Shown: one piece after another, positions 35,450-46,199 of the stretch
How the letters are laid out: each line of letters begins with the position of its first letter
Numbering within the stretch: position 1 is the stretch's first letter
The notes under the pieces: generated by a model
Told to the model about the DNA's origin: nothing
Seen by the model: only the letters and a program-made list of their open reading frames with translations
Database searches by the model: none
DNA from: Proteles cristata cristata
Lineage: Eukaryota; Chordata; Mammalia; Carnivora; Hyaenidae
DNA: 64,000 nucleotides
Direction: 5' to 3'
Assembly: GCA_017311185.1 (NCBI GenBank)
Contig: JAESUZ010005169.1
Location: 795,001-859,000 of the forward strand
Position numbers and translations under genes: made by a program

Positions 35450-35945
35450 ATAGTTCAAGGTTAATAGATGCATAAAACAAAAGTAATTCCGTGTCAAAGC
35501 TGAGATGACAGGCGATTTGACTTGAGGCAGCCTTACAATCACTCTTTTACATGTGCTCTGTGCTGAGACCAGGCAAAGGCGTTATGTTTCTGACATTTAC
35601 TTGTCAGGAAGGTATGACAATAGAGATTGTTTCTATCTCTGCCGCTCCCAGATGTTAACCTTCCAGCTTTAGTTTGTAATTGGGGTTCTGTGGAGCTTTA
35701 ACATTTTCTATTGATTCAATAGAAGCAATAACATTTCCAATCATAAGACAGCATTATAGAAATATCAGGCAATTCACATATCAGAATGTTTGATAGCTGG
35801 GCTCACCGCATTAATTTCTGTCACCTTTGCCAGGAACCCTTTATCCTCTTTTTAATACTGAAGGACACCTGGGAGTAGTTGCTGCCACTTTTATTGTTCA
35901 ATAAAGTAGACAAAAGTTTCAATTAACAACCAAGGGGCCTCTAGG
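35450..35945. other. Repeat-free block resembling a conserved non-coding element
   Basis: No repeat family is recognisable over about 500 bp. It contains SOX-like ACAAT/ATTGTT words (TTTATTGTTCAATAAAG at 35891-35907, ACAAAAG twice), homeodomain-like TTAAT/CAATTA words and a short inverted repeat TCTATTGATTCAATAGA at 35708-35724. These features are typical of, but do not prove, a developmental enhancer. Confidence 0.38.
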
Positions 35946-36040
35946 AAATTGTGAATGAGAATATATTTTACTCATTTTACTATATTTCTTTTTTCTAATG
36001 TGCCATCTGTGACTTCAAGGCTGTACTTCACTCAGAAGGC
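35946..36040. other. Short unique spacer
   Basis: Nothing recognised. Confidence 0.4.
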
Positions 36041-36090
36041 GCACGCACGCACGCCCCCACACACACACTCACTCACTCACTCACTCACTA
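36041..36090 (+). repeat. Compound microsatellite GCAC / CA / CTCA
   Basis: GCGCACGCACGCACGCCCCC, then ACACACACA, then CTCACTCACTCACTCACTCA: three adjacent simple repeats sharing a CA core. Confidence 0.93.
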
Positions 36091-36639
36091 TTCTCCTAAT
36101 CCAGTTTGCTTTATATTCAACAAAGAAAGCCAAGATGGGACCAGTGAGGATATGGAGAGAAATTGGAAGTCAAAAAGCTCAGGCAAGTGTGAATAGAGGA
36201 ATGAAGATCTCTATAATTGAGGGATGGTGAGGTAAGAGATCCCTCCACTGCAAGCTTGACCCTGGGACTGAAGTACCAACAAATCCTCTTCTATGGTCTA
36301 ACAAGCACCTCGTGAAAAAGAAAAAAACAAATCCTGTGTCATTTATTCACTTAGATTATAATTATTTTACTGAAGATTTATATTGTGAGTTTGTAAAAAA
36401 TCTTTAGCTGTATTTTGAAAACAATTAATGAACAGGAAGAAAATTAAGATCTAAAAAGTGAAATTAAACATATGACAATATCATAATTTTTCAAGATGCT
36501 CTGTTTTGTTTCACTTCAACATAACCTTTGCTCTTCTTCATGAATAATCTCTATGTTTCTACAGAGGCCATGCACATTTTTGATCCTAAAACCTTCCTTG
36601 TTATAGTCCTTTTAATTTTAACTAATTTAAATGAGCACT
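36091..36639. other. Unique sequence, nothing recognised
   Basis: A 91-codon frame (35955-36230) runs through the microsatellite and has no domain. Confidence 0.42.
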
Positions 36640-36800
36640 GTCACTTGCTCCTTCTGTCCATCTGTCTACAGATACCTGTACTTTATGGACAGGCTTTAGG
36701 TCACCTCTTTGATAAAGCACTTCTTGACTCCCCTCAGAATGATTCTTAATTTGTAGAAGACAAAGATCTGTCAGAGAACTTGATCCTTTTTGTTTTCTCA
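36640..36800 (+). repeat. L2 fragment
   Basis: TCACTTGCTCCTTCTGTCC, then AGGCTTTAGGTCACCTCTTTGATAAAGCACTTCTTGACTCCCCTCAGAATGATTC, matching the sense L2 block 'aggtctcagcttaaatgtcacctcctcagagaggccttccctgacc' in diverged form. Confidence 0.72.
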
Positions 36801-37626
36801 TAAAATTATACATTGTTTATGTTTTAAGATATCTAAATTTTATTGTTGACCTTAAGGACTACTAGGCAAAAGTATGCTTTGGTGTTGTTTATACTACTTT
36901 AGCCTGTTAATAGCTTTGCTATTTCTCACAACTTAATGCTACACAAAAATTTGATGCCAGTGTCTTCTTTATGATAATCATTATCTAATACATTAACAAA
37001 ACTTTAAATAAAATTGAGCAGATATCACCTATTAGTCTAATTTTAGAAACTTCTATCCAGTGTACCTCAATAAATTAGTCAGCCTTATTTTGATATGATT
37101 TTTCCAGTAATGTTAACAGAAAACAAATTTCCTTGCATTTAATTTGTTTTTAAAATTTGTTCTTAAACTCAGTGATAGAGGAAAAATGTCAGTTCTGGAA
37201 ATCTAGACCTGTTACATCGACTGCCAAAAAACTATGCTATTGGAACATGACCTGTACTTAGTAACTGCTCAGAGGAACCTGTCTTTGTGGCTGCCTTTTC
37301 TTAGGCACTTACAAGCCAGCTCTTTAATAATTCTCCATATTGTGCCTGGTAGTTAGATTATTTTTACTAGTGTATATAGTTTATAATATCTTCTTTGATC
37401 CTCCTTTTCAAAATGGTAATGACAATTTTAAATCTTCTGTTTTTGTATAAATGAATAAAGCCATGTCTAAGAGAAAGTAAAATAATAATGCCATTGCACG
37501 TGAAGAATAGGGATTTGATACTGTCATCAATGGGGATAAACTCTGACTGTAGAGAGACACTGGAATTGTAGCAAAGAAATGGAGCAAAGTTTCTATGTCA
37601 GATTTACTTTAACTCATTTTGCACTA
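36801..37626. other. Unique AT-rich sequence, nothing recognised
   Basis: No frame, repeat or RNA gene that I can support. Confidence 0.45.
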
Positions 37627-37897
37627 ATCACTGGGTATTTTGGGGTTTTTTATTTATTTTATTTTTTAAGATTTGTTTTTAAGTTTATTTTAGAAAGAGA
37701 GAGAGAAAGAGATAACATGAGTAGGGGAGGGGCAAAGAGAGAGGGAGACCCAGAATCCAAAGCAGGATCTGGGTTCTGAGCTGTCAGCACAGAGCCCAGT
37801 GTGGGCCTCAAACACATGAACATGAGATCATGACCTGAGGCAAAGTTTGATGCTTAAACAACTGAGCCACCTCAATGCTCCATCACTGGGTTCTTTG
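37627..37897 (-). mobile_element. Feliform CAN-type SINE with TSD
   Basis: ATCACTGGGTATTTTG (37627-37642) and ATCACTGGGTTCTTTG (37882-37897) agree at 14 of 16 positions. Between them: reversed tail, GA-rich body, GAGCTGTCAGCACAGAGCCCAGTGTGGGCCTC, and a decayed head (AACTGAGCCACCTCAATGCTCC). An older copy with an unusually long AT-rich tail of about 40 bp. Confidence 0.94.
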
Positions 37898-37904
37898 TAA
37901 CTGC

Positions 37905-38085
37905 TTTACCTTGCTTCTCTGAGTGTGGTCAATAGTGCAGTGCCATTGGCATCACATAGAAGCTTGTTAGAAATACAGTTTTGGGACCCATCCAAGAAAT
38001 CCTTAATCAAAATTTGGATTTTGTCCCAATTCCTCAGGAGATTTGTATCCACACTGAAGTTTAAGAAACACTGATATAGATGGTC
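37905..38085 (-). repeat. MER5-like hAT (Charlie) non-autonomous DNA transposon
   Basis: CTGAGTGTGGTCAATAGTGCAGTGCCATTGGCATCACATAGAAGCTTGTTAGAAATACAG follows the MER5 block 'cagcatcagcatcacctgggaacttgttagaaatgca'; the end GAAGTTTAAGAAACACTGAT is a decayed hAT terminal repeat (AGTTTGAGAACCACTG). The SINE at 37.6-37.9 kb sits immediately before it. Confidence 0.82.
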
Positions 38086-38639
38086 TCTCTTTCTGTCTTC
38101 AAACATGTTCTATTCCCTTTGCTCTGAATACCTATTTGGCCAGTCATCTACCTGATCCTCATCTTATCTGACAACAAAAATGTCTGCATTATATGACTTA
38201 TTGTGTATATTGTCCAAACATTCCTTTACAAGAACAAGTCATTGTACTGGATATACTTCTTATCTCATAATTAAGAAAAGCTCTTTTAACTTCTAGTTCT
38301 TGTTAGAAGTCAAACACCTGATTATTCTTTTGAATCACTTGGCCAGTTTTCCATGAGGCAGTTCTTTCTCCAAAGGCTAGATGCACTTTTTTAGCCATTT
38401 TGAAATTCAGGTATGTCTGTTTAATCTTTAGATTAAAACACATGTATATTACTCTATATATGGTCAATGTTTGGGGGTTATGTTAAAGGTAGATTGATCA
38501 CATAATTATAAGTTATCAGTGGCCAAAGTATCTTAACAGGAAACTAGTTCTTAATATTTTACACAAAGTTGCATGTTCAGTAAATGTTTATAGAGAATAT
38601 TAAAAAGCTGAGAGGGATTTAGGAGTGTAGCAATATAGA
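38086..38639. other. L2-like scrap then unique sequence
   Basis: GTTCTATTCCCTTTGCTCTGAATACC at 38107-38132 is reminiscent of the sense L2 'gttctttccctctgcctggaatgc'. The rest is unique with no frames. Confidence 0.45.
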
Positions 38640-40880
38640 TAAGCTACCACATTTCAGATGGAAAGACTGTGTGGTCTTATTCAATTCAAAAGTAATTACA
38701 TAGACAAGGGCCCTTTTTCTTTATGGTCCATTCAGTTGACCTCTTCCACCTCCACAAAGAAGAGAGCTCCTCCATCTCTGAGGCTCTGTCATGCAGGAGA
38801 CAGGCATTTCTCTCAGTCACAGTATAGAAGCCAGACACCAGTTTTTTGAAACCAAACAAATATGCAATTTGTCAGTCTGCAGATAGAGTGTTTCTGCCTT
38901 CAGATTCAAAATGGTTTTCATTTATTCATGTAAAAAAGAAGCATTTCAGTTATAGTTGTAATATTTACTTATCTGGTTTCCTCATGATGGATAACAAATG
39001 TATCCAGAACTTCCATGCATCAAAAAGATGCCACTTCATAAAATGGCAATACAATTCCATATTACAATAAAAACAGATAGAATTCAAAATGCCTCAAATA
39101 GTTCCAAAAGCAATTATGGCATTTCAGAAGTAAACATTACTTACAAATTCATAACCACCCATCAAAATTATTTCACCAGGGTAAGTTAAGGAAGCATCTG
39201 CTATAATTTATGCATTTTGAATCTTTCTTATTTTTCATATCCAACTTGCTTACAGCAAGTACTGCAGTCCAGAATGAAGTCAAACAGTTTGCCATTTACC
39301 TAGGACCATATACTCCTTTTTAAGTTGCAGTTCAATCCTTTTACTATAATAAAGGTATAAAATTCACATTTTCAACCAAAGGAACAAGATCTGACCAGTA
39401 CCATCTGCAGAGAAATAGTGCCCAAGATTAGCAGTCTTATTTCTTTGCCTAAAAGAATAGCAGAATAGGCTCCTTTTTAAAGGCTAAAAAAAGTCATTCT
39501 TCATATCCTGTCCAGAATAATGCTGAATTATTTCTCAACTACAAGTAGTGTTTCATAAATCATAAAAAGAATAAATCTTATTAAATCAGTTGTAGATTAC
39601 AAAAACCTAAAGGAAAGGTCCATTCTCCAAAGGACAGTGCTGTCCTCACTGATTTTTTATCTTTTTACTTATTTAAGAGGAGACAACTTCTTTGAGACCT
39701 GCCTAACTGAAATAAAAGCCTCTTTTTTTTTCATTTTATAAGGAGTCAAGTGGCAAATAACCATAGTAGACCAGTTTATCTACTAAATGGCCAAATATTA
39801 GAAATTTCAGCATTTATACACACTAATATAATGGAGAGTGTATATATCATGTATATCATGTGCAAATAGATCAGTTTAACATTATTTTTTTTAAATTAAT
39901 TGCCATATGTATTACATTCATTCAGAAGATTAAAGGAACAGTAAAATTTGATATCCTCTAAGCATACTGGAAAATTAAAAAAAAATTGATCTTTACAATT
40001 AACATAAAATAATATACCAGAATCTATTCTTGAATAGTTAAAATGTTCTATACATCTAACCCTTAATCTGATGGGGTATTATATTCACAAAAGTCTAGTT
40101 TTATGTTTTAGGGAAAATAAACTCACTTTTGCATGTCACAGAACAAAATAATAATGCAGAAGTTATGGTTCTCTTAGCAGTGTGAACTTTGCACATTACA
40201 AATAACACATTCAACAAGGTATTTTATAGTCGGCCTAGTGATGAAAAATTCAATATGCATATATTTATGTATTGAGTAGATTTATAGCCAACACACCCAC
40301 TGCCACTTGGCCTCAGTTCACTTTCACGTCCTTGAAAAGAACACATTTCACACATTTTAAAAAAACATTTAGAAGATTTAAAAGCATTTGCCAGTGTCAC
40401 AAAGCAACAGCAAATGGTGTACGCATCTTTAATAAGTTAGTCTAGAAATATGGAATATGAAATGTGCAATGAGGTGTTTTGTATTCTGAAGTGAAAGGCT
40501 TTCTAACTTTATTGACTCACATTGAGGATGAGGACTGGGTTCACAAATTTAGTGATATGTGGATTTCATTCTGCTCCAACCTGGCACAAATGTGATGCCA
40601 TTTCACCAGCAGTTGAGAAGATAAGCTTTACTGAGGTGTTCCTTCACAATAGGAGATGGGTTGCAGGCAGTTTAAGATTTATTTTTCATTGCACACAGTA
40701 TGCTTTTAGTCAACATTTTGAGATGGTGACATAGATATGACATAGCAGAGATCATTATTGTACAGGGTCTTCAGTGCATATATAACTAGTGCTAGCACAT
40801 AAAAAAATGTAGCTGTGGAAAAGCGTTAAGTTTGTTCCCCATTTCCCATCCTCTCAGCACTTTAGGCCCATACGACAAGA
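38640..40880. other. 2.2-kb repeat-poor unique block
   Basis: No SINE, MIR, L1, L2, DNA transposon or LTR is recognisable in this span, which is rare for the window. It is AT-rich, with only short chance frames (63-74 codons) and no domain. AATAAA occurs on the plus strand (for example in CTGAAATAAAAGCC near 39708). It could be long untranslated or intronic sequence under some constraint, or simply decayed unique DNA. Confidence 0.4.
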
Positions 40881-40884
40881 TACA

Positions 40885-41340
40885 TCCTTCATTACTGCAT
40901 TTGACAAACACTTATTAACACCTTCTATGTGCTAGTCACTGATTTAGACTTTGGTGATACAATTATAAAGGGACTAACCACAGTTTGACCCATAAAGTGT
41001 ACAGCAAAATGAAGAGTACCCACAATGAAATGGGCAGTTGGAACATGGGGTTTAATCAATACTATGGCAAGAAAGGTACGACGTATTATGATGGTGGGTA
41101 GAAGGGGCACCTGACACAAACTTGTAGGATGAGAGAACAATTTCTTGGGGAGATAGCACTGAAGTTGAGAGGTAGAGGCTAATTAGGAATCAGTTAGATA
41201 AGAGGAGAGAAAAAAGCATGTTCCTTGACGTATAGTTGGCATGTGCAAGAGAGAGAAGATTCAAAGAGAATGTAATCCAGCTGAGAAAATGGAAGACAGC
41301 CAATAGTGTTAGAATCCAGCATACAAAGGAAAAAGGTAAT
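40885..41340 (-). repeat. L2-like ancient repeat
   Basis: AACACTTATTAACACCTTCTATGTGCTAGTCACTGATTTAGACTTTGGTGATACAATTATAAAGG is the antisense L2/MIR 'gagcacctactatgtgccaggcactgttctaggcactggggatacag' block. The following GGCAGTTGGAACATGG and GGGGAGATAGCACTGAAGTTGAGAGG suggest the tract continues to about 41340. Confidence 0.6.
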
Positions 41341-41689
41341 AAGAGCTTATAGAAGAGGTTTAAAGAAGGGCTAAATCAAGAAAAAATATGAAACTCAAAA
41401 TGTATCCTGAAAATATTGAAGATGTCACTAAAATAGGGTATAAAATAATGGCAGGCCATGATCATATGTATTTTAAGTGGTTCTACCACACTGCAGTGTG
41501 TGAATTAGATTTGTGGAAAACAAGACCAAAGACAATGGAGAGATAATTTTAGCAACATGGGAAAAGATAATGGAGGCCTGTAAAGAATAAAGGAAAAAAT
41601 AAGAAATGAAGGGAGGTAGGAAGGGGATACTGTATCACATCAGTGGTAGCTAAAGTTAAGGTTGAGGAAGTATTTAACTGTTAATAAGT
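41341..41689. other. Unique purine-rich sequence
   Basis: Possibly a continuation of the preceding ancient repeat; no feature I can name. Confidence 0.35.
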
Positions 41690-42025
41690 AACTAGGGGGT
41701 ATTTCTTTTTTGTGATATAAAGAGAGCACTTTACTATCTTGATAGTAGTGGTGAGTATACAAATCTATCATGTGTTAAATATTCATGGAACTATATATCC
41801 CACCCAGAAAGTATATGTATGTAAATCCTGATGAACTCCAAATAAGGTCTGTAGTTTAGTTAATAGTATTGTACCAAAAACAATTTTTCTGTTTTCAATA
41901 ATGTACTGTAGTTATGTGGGATTGTCATTGGGGAAAGCTGGGTAAAGGATGCATGGGAACTCTCTGTACTCTTTTTGCAACTTCTTGTGAGTCTAAAATT
42001 ATTTCAAAACAAAAAGTGATTTAAA
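41690..42025 (+). repeat. L1: Old LINE-1 3' UTR (L1M type)
   Basis: TTTTTTGTGATATAAAGAG, then GGGGAAAGCTGGGTAAAGGATGCATGGGAACTCTCTGTACTCTTTTTGCAACTTCTTGTGAGTCTAAAATTATTTCAAAACAAAAAG: the sense-strand end of old mammalian L1 3' UTRs, ending in an A-rich stretch at about 42025. Confidence 0.8.
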
Positions 42026-42753
42026 AAATTTAATACGGGGAAAAGAAGAATTTTGACGGGAAAAAAGAGAATTTATCATGACACTAGCACAGGCAGTTTT
42101 TCCCCAGTATTTCTTGGGTAAGAATTCCCAATTGCCAAAGGAGGTGAAGTTTCCTTCCATGTTGACCCAATTTGGAATAGTTGATAAAGGGACCCAGAGG
42201 ATGGTGCCCTGAAAGAAAAACAGGCCATAACTCTGATACTTTGTCCTATTCAATGACCTTGACCCTGATCCACTCTTGTCCATGTGCTTGCGCTCTTTGC
42301 ATCTTAATTGGTTAAGGGCAGGGAAAGAGGTACAGTCTGGGGCCTTCTCCAGTGACCTGATTAATGTGTTGGGAAAATAAGAAAAGTTATGTACTCATAC
42401 TATGGCAGATGAGACTAACATAAGCTCTAGTGCCTAGATTAGAGACTCCTCTTCCAGGTTCTTCTTACTGTCCTGCTTGCTGTTCATGCCAAATTACTAC
42501 TAATGCAGAATGAGGAAGTAACAGATGATAAATTGTCCCCCATGCTTGTGCTTGGGACTCAGATCTCCAGAGAAGGATCTCCTCTGATCCTGCCATGTAA
42601 AATAAAACTCTGATCCACCAAGATCTCCGAGTGCTGCTTGGTTTTTCAGCCAGTGATCCAGCCTGGTTCCATAACAGATGTAAAAGGACATTCTAAATTT
42701 TCTATCAAAAAAATTCATAGAGATGTTTGTAATTGTTTCTAATATATTAAAAA
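42026..42753. other. Unique sequence, no gene seen
   Basis: Antisense frames of 94 codons (41999-42283) and 72 codons (42500-42718) show no domain; the first starts inside the L1 end. Confidence 0.42.
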
Positions 42754-43009
42754 ACTAAGCAAACTATGGGGCACCTTGATGGCTCAGTCAGTTAAGTGTC
42801 TTACTTCATCTCAGGTTATGATCTTGCCGTACATGAATTGGAGCCCCTCATTGGGCTCTGTGCTGACCGTTCATAGCCTGGAGCTGGAGCCGACTTTGGT
42901 TTCTGTTCCTCCCTAGCTCTCTCCCCCTGCCCCACTCACACTCTGTCTCTGTTTCTCAAAAATAAATAAGCATTAAAAATTATCAAAAAAATAAAAGACT
43001 AAGCAAACT
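42754..43009 (+). mobile_element. Feliform CAN-type SINE with perfect TSD
   Basis: ACTAAGCAAACT is found at 42754-42765 and 42998-43009. The element has head GGGGCACCTTGATGGCTCAGTC, a decayed B box, CATAGCCTGGAGCTGGAGCC and an AAAATAAATAAGCATTAAAA tail. Body sequence is diverged despite the intact TSD. Confidence 0.95.
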
Positions 43010-43389
43010 GAAAACAATGATGACATGGAAATGAAGAACTGTTACTTTCTCGATGGAAACTGTGTCTACACTGCATCACTCAAACTGACTTACTTTTTAC
43101 AGATTTTTTTAAAAGTATTTAATTATAATAATTTTTAAACAACTAATTCTTTTTCTAAAATTGAGACTTTTTTTCTCTTTAAAATATTTTCCATGGAGAA
43201 ACCAATAAAGAACTGGAATTCTGACATTCTTCCTCTCCTACTCTTTAGATTTACTAACACTGCCTCTCTGGGGCAGAAGCAGATTCATGAGTCTGATCCC
43301 ATGAGCTACATTCTGGGCCCATTCTGAGGGCTCACTGAGAGCTGGTCTCTGGGTAATACCACGTTAGAGCAAGTTCATTTTGATGCTTT
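43010..43389. other. Unique sequence; possible intron upstream of the candidate exon
   Basis: A GC-richer patch lies at 43258-43370 (CTCTGGGGCAGAAGC ... GAGAGCTGGTCTCTGGG). No named feature. Confidence 0.4.
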
Positions 43390-43667
43390 AAAAACACTCT
43401 TCTTGGGGCGCCTGGGTGGCTTAGTCGGTTAAGCGTCCGACTTTCGCTTAGGTCATGATCTCGCAGTTCTTGGGTTCGAGCCCCGCGTCGGGCTCTGTGC
43501 TGACTCAGAGCCTGGAGCCTGTTTCAGAGTCTGTGTCTCCCTCTCTCTCTGACCCTCCCCTGATCATGCTGTCTCTCTCTCTCTCTTCTAGAAATAAATA
43601 AAACATTTAAAAATTTTTTTTAAAAAAATTTAAAAAAATAATAAAAAAAAATAAAAACACTCTTCTT
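43390..43667 (+). mobile_element. Young feliform CAN-type SINE with perfect 15-bp TSD
   Basis: AAAAACACTCTTCTT at 43390-43404 and 43653-43667. The element 43405-43652 is nearly free of CpG decay: head GGGGCGCCTGGGTGGC, A box TGGCTTAGTCGG, B box GGTTCGAGCCCCGCGTCGGGC. It has the subgroup tail CTAGAAATAAATAAAACATTT followed by a long A/T-rich tail (43612-43652). The best preserved SINE in the window and probably the most recent insertion. Confidence 0.97.
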
Positions 43668-43701
43668 ATTTTTGGTTTTCTGTTTTTCTGTTCTTCTGTA
43701 G

Positions 43702-43740
43702 GTCCAGTCTCATGAACTCCACAATGAATTCCTTTCCATG
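43702..43740 (+). CDS. Candidate 39-nt microexon (speculative)
   Basis: Seen: a pyrimidine-rich tract (43672-43699) ending in CTTCTGTAG at 43701, then 39 nt, then ATG/GTGAGTAAGT, a near-ideal 5' splice site. Thirty-nine is a multiple of three, as in many in-frame cassette microexons. Two reading frames are open: frame 0 reads VQSHELHNEFLSM and frame +1 reads SSLMNSTMNSFP. I do not recognise either peptide and cannot name a host gene. The 3' splice site lies 34 nt downstream of the second TSD copy of the young SINE at 43.4 kb, so this insertion sits where a branch point would be expected. No other exon is recognisable in the window, consistent with very large introns or with a chance match. 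Strand, frame and reality are all inferred from splice signals only. Confidence 0.3.
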
Positions 43741-44509
43741 GTGAGTAAGTTTATGCATACTTTCTAGCTTGTGGTAGAACTGCTAGCTTTCGTAACTCTG
43801 AGTTCTAATTTGTAGGAAGTAATGTTCTAATGTGTTACCCCATAATAATATAAATGCTAATCATTTTTTAAAACACTGAATTCCTTTCTTTAGCAAAGAG
43901 TTCTATAGTGAGATTCCAAGGAATAATAGAAATGCTAATTATTTTGATAAGCACAAAGAGGAGAGTCTATTAAAAGTTCCTGAAGATACTTGCTTCTTCA
44001 ATTTTTGTTTTATGACTTCTTTTAAAACTGACCTCAAGCTATATGCCAGTATTTTATTTTTTATGTAAATGGTTTCACTCAAAATGTCCTCCCAAGTTCT
44101 TATTTTTAAATGGTCTCTATGTGAGAAACTGAATCAATATCTATTGTGTAGTTCAAGTCTCCATAATTGTATTGAATAGATGGAACAGTCAAGTGGAGAA
44201 ATTGATGAATATTACTTTGGGAGAAAGAGCTGGTATTATTTGAAAATTTGTTTGGTGAGTATGTGTGATATGTGATTGTTTAAAATGCTTCAGATGAAAG
44301 TTTCATTGAGGTCAGTCTCTTTTCAAGGTATTTAGGATTTTTTTAAGAGGAAAATCTGCAGTTTAGGAGTATATCTATACAGAGATAAATGTTCTGGATC
44401 TAAATAAATCTAAAATAGCATGTTATTTCAGTATTTTCAATAAAAAATTAGCTGTTCGATGAAAATATAATTTAACTAGTACTGGGAAAGGGGTTGGGGA
44501 GGTGGGATA
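43741..44509. other. Unique AT-rich sequence
   Basis: Nothing recognised apart from the splice donor at its start. Confidence 0.42.
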
Positions 44510-44800
44510 ATTAATGGTTAATAGAAGAGATTTTGGAATCAACTATGGATTGACTCCTAGCTTTACTATTTTCTAAAAGTGTGATTCTGAACAGGCTTTT
44601 GTTTGTTTGTTTGTTTGTTTAACTCTCTAACTAAGAGTTTCAGTTACCTTATCTGTTGTTGAGATCAAATGGGATAATTCATGCCAGAAAAGAAAAAAAA
44701 AAAGAAAAAGAAAAAAAAAGTACAACATCTGGTAGATAGGAAATGACTGGCATTTATATTACTGTGCTGGCATTTGATATTACTATTGTTGTTTTTGTTA
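44510..44800 (+). repeat. MIR interrupted by simple repeats
   Basis: TTTTGGAATCAACTATGGATTGACTCCTAGCTTTACTATTTTCTAAAAGTGTGATTCTGAACAGGC is the sense MIR 5' half; (TTTG)n at 44598-44620 and an A/G run at 44690-44720 interrupt; ACCTTATCTGTTG, AGATCAAATGGGATAATTCATGCC and ACATCTGGTAGATAGGAAATG complete the MIR order. Confidence 0.82.
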
Positions 44801-44924
44801 TCTCCACTGCAACTGCTTTAATATAAGCAAGGTACCCCCAAGGGAGGAGTCCTTTTCTACGTTTTTATTTCTAACTTTCAAGCACTTCTTTTGGTTTTAC
44901 CAACTTCCATACAATTCATGAAAT
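44801..44924. other. Short unique spacer
   Basis: Nothing recognised. Confidence 0.4.
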
Positions 44925-46130
44925 GAAAATTACTGAGTGCCTACCAGATGTCAGGCTTCATGATAGGAAAAACATTTACAAAGACACAAGAGAGAGGGAA
45001 TGGCCATTTAGACAAACCATACATTTTGAGAAGCATTGTAGTGAAAGTATCCGTGGGGTTAAAGAAATGAGAGAGGGATGGCTCTGTTGAGGGTGACAAA
45101 GAGGGATTCTGAGGTAAAATTGTCTCTAAATTGACCCTTGAAAAATGATGATGAAAACACTTTAAGATGACAAGGGATGGAGTAGGAATCCAGACGGGGG
45201 GAACAGTACATGCAAAGGCCTAGAGGTTCAATAAAGCTGGCTTTGTTGAAAGAGTTTATTATTGTGATTAATTGTTGTTGGAGAAAACATGCAAGATTAG
45301 AAAGCAGCAGCATGTGCAATTGGAGAATGAATAAAGGACCAGTTTATGGAAGGAATCAGAGGTCTTGATGAAAGACAGCTCTATTCAGTAAAAATACAAA
45401 GCAATTGACAAGTTACAAGCGGGCCAGTGATGACTGTGGATGTGCCTATAGGGAATGAGCTGAGAGATGTGCATAGTTGGCAGTTAGTACTTAAAGTGGA
45501 GAAAGAAAAAAATATGAGGCTATGACAAAAACACTAGAGAAAAACAAAGAACAATAGGATGAGAAAGATTCAAGAAAAAAATTAAGAACAGTATAACCAG
45601 GGCATGATGACTGACTTGGCCTGATGGTACAGAAGCTTAAAAAATGAGGTGGGCATAGCATTCTAGCTGTCAATCACAATCAGAACAGAAGAAGGACCAT
45701 TTTAATTCCATGTCTGGTGTGAAGGTGCACAAGGAGGATCTGAGGGGCTGAGCCCTCTATTTCTTTGTGCTGAGTAGTGTTTTTGTTGCAGACTGTGAGG
45801 CCTAGAGAAAAGGGCTGGACCAGAGATTTAGCCCTTGGATATAATAGAAGTAGATGGAACTACATTGAGAAAGAATGAAGAGAAAGAAAGAAAAAGGAAT
45901 AAAATTTGAATGTTAGTATCATTGAAGCCAATAAGGTATAGAAACTGAGGCAGCCATGAAAGAAGGTCGGCAAAAGTGAAAAAGAAAGAAAGGAGTTTCT
46001 AGATAAAGGGAGTTGTCAGCGGAGTCCAATTCCACAATAAGGTCAGATGAAATTAGGTGTACAAAATGTCCACTGGAACTGCCAATTACTGTGATCTTGA
46101 AGACAGTTTTAATATAAGGACAGTGAGCAA
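44925..46130 (-). repeat. Long ancient L2-like repeat tract
   Basis: The left end TACTGAGTGCCTACCAGATGTCAGGCTTCATGATAGG is the antisense L2 'tgagcacctactatgtgccaggcac' block. Further right are AGTACATGCAAAGGCCTAGAGG, TAGGGAATGAGCTGAGAGATGTGCATAGTTGGCAGTTAG and GTTGTCAGCGGAGTCCAATTCCACAATAAGGTCAGATGAAATTAGG. Each recalls parts of one common mammalian-wide repeat whose name I am not certain of. Purine-rich throughout; the antisense frames at 45059-45319 and 45491-45673 are chance frames. Confidence 0.55.
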
Positions 46131-46199
46131 AATCCAGATTGCCACATTTAGTAAATGGATGAAGGGGACTAAGAATGCTGGTAACTCCTGGGCGTGAAG

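Noticed and set aside
36041..36090. Repeated units considered as a CRISPR-like or satellite array
   Set aside because: Plain tetra- and dinucleotide microsatellites without spacers; CRISPR arrays are not expected in a mammalian nuclear genome.
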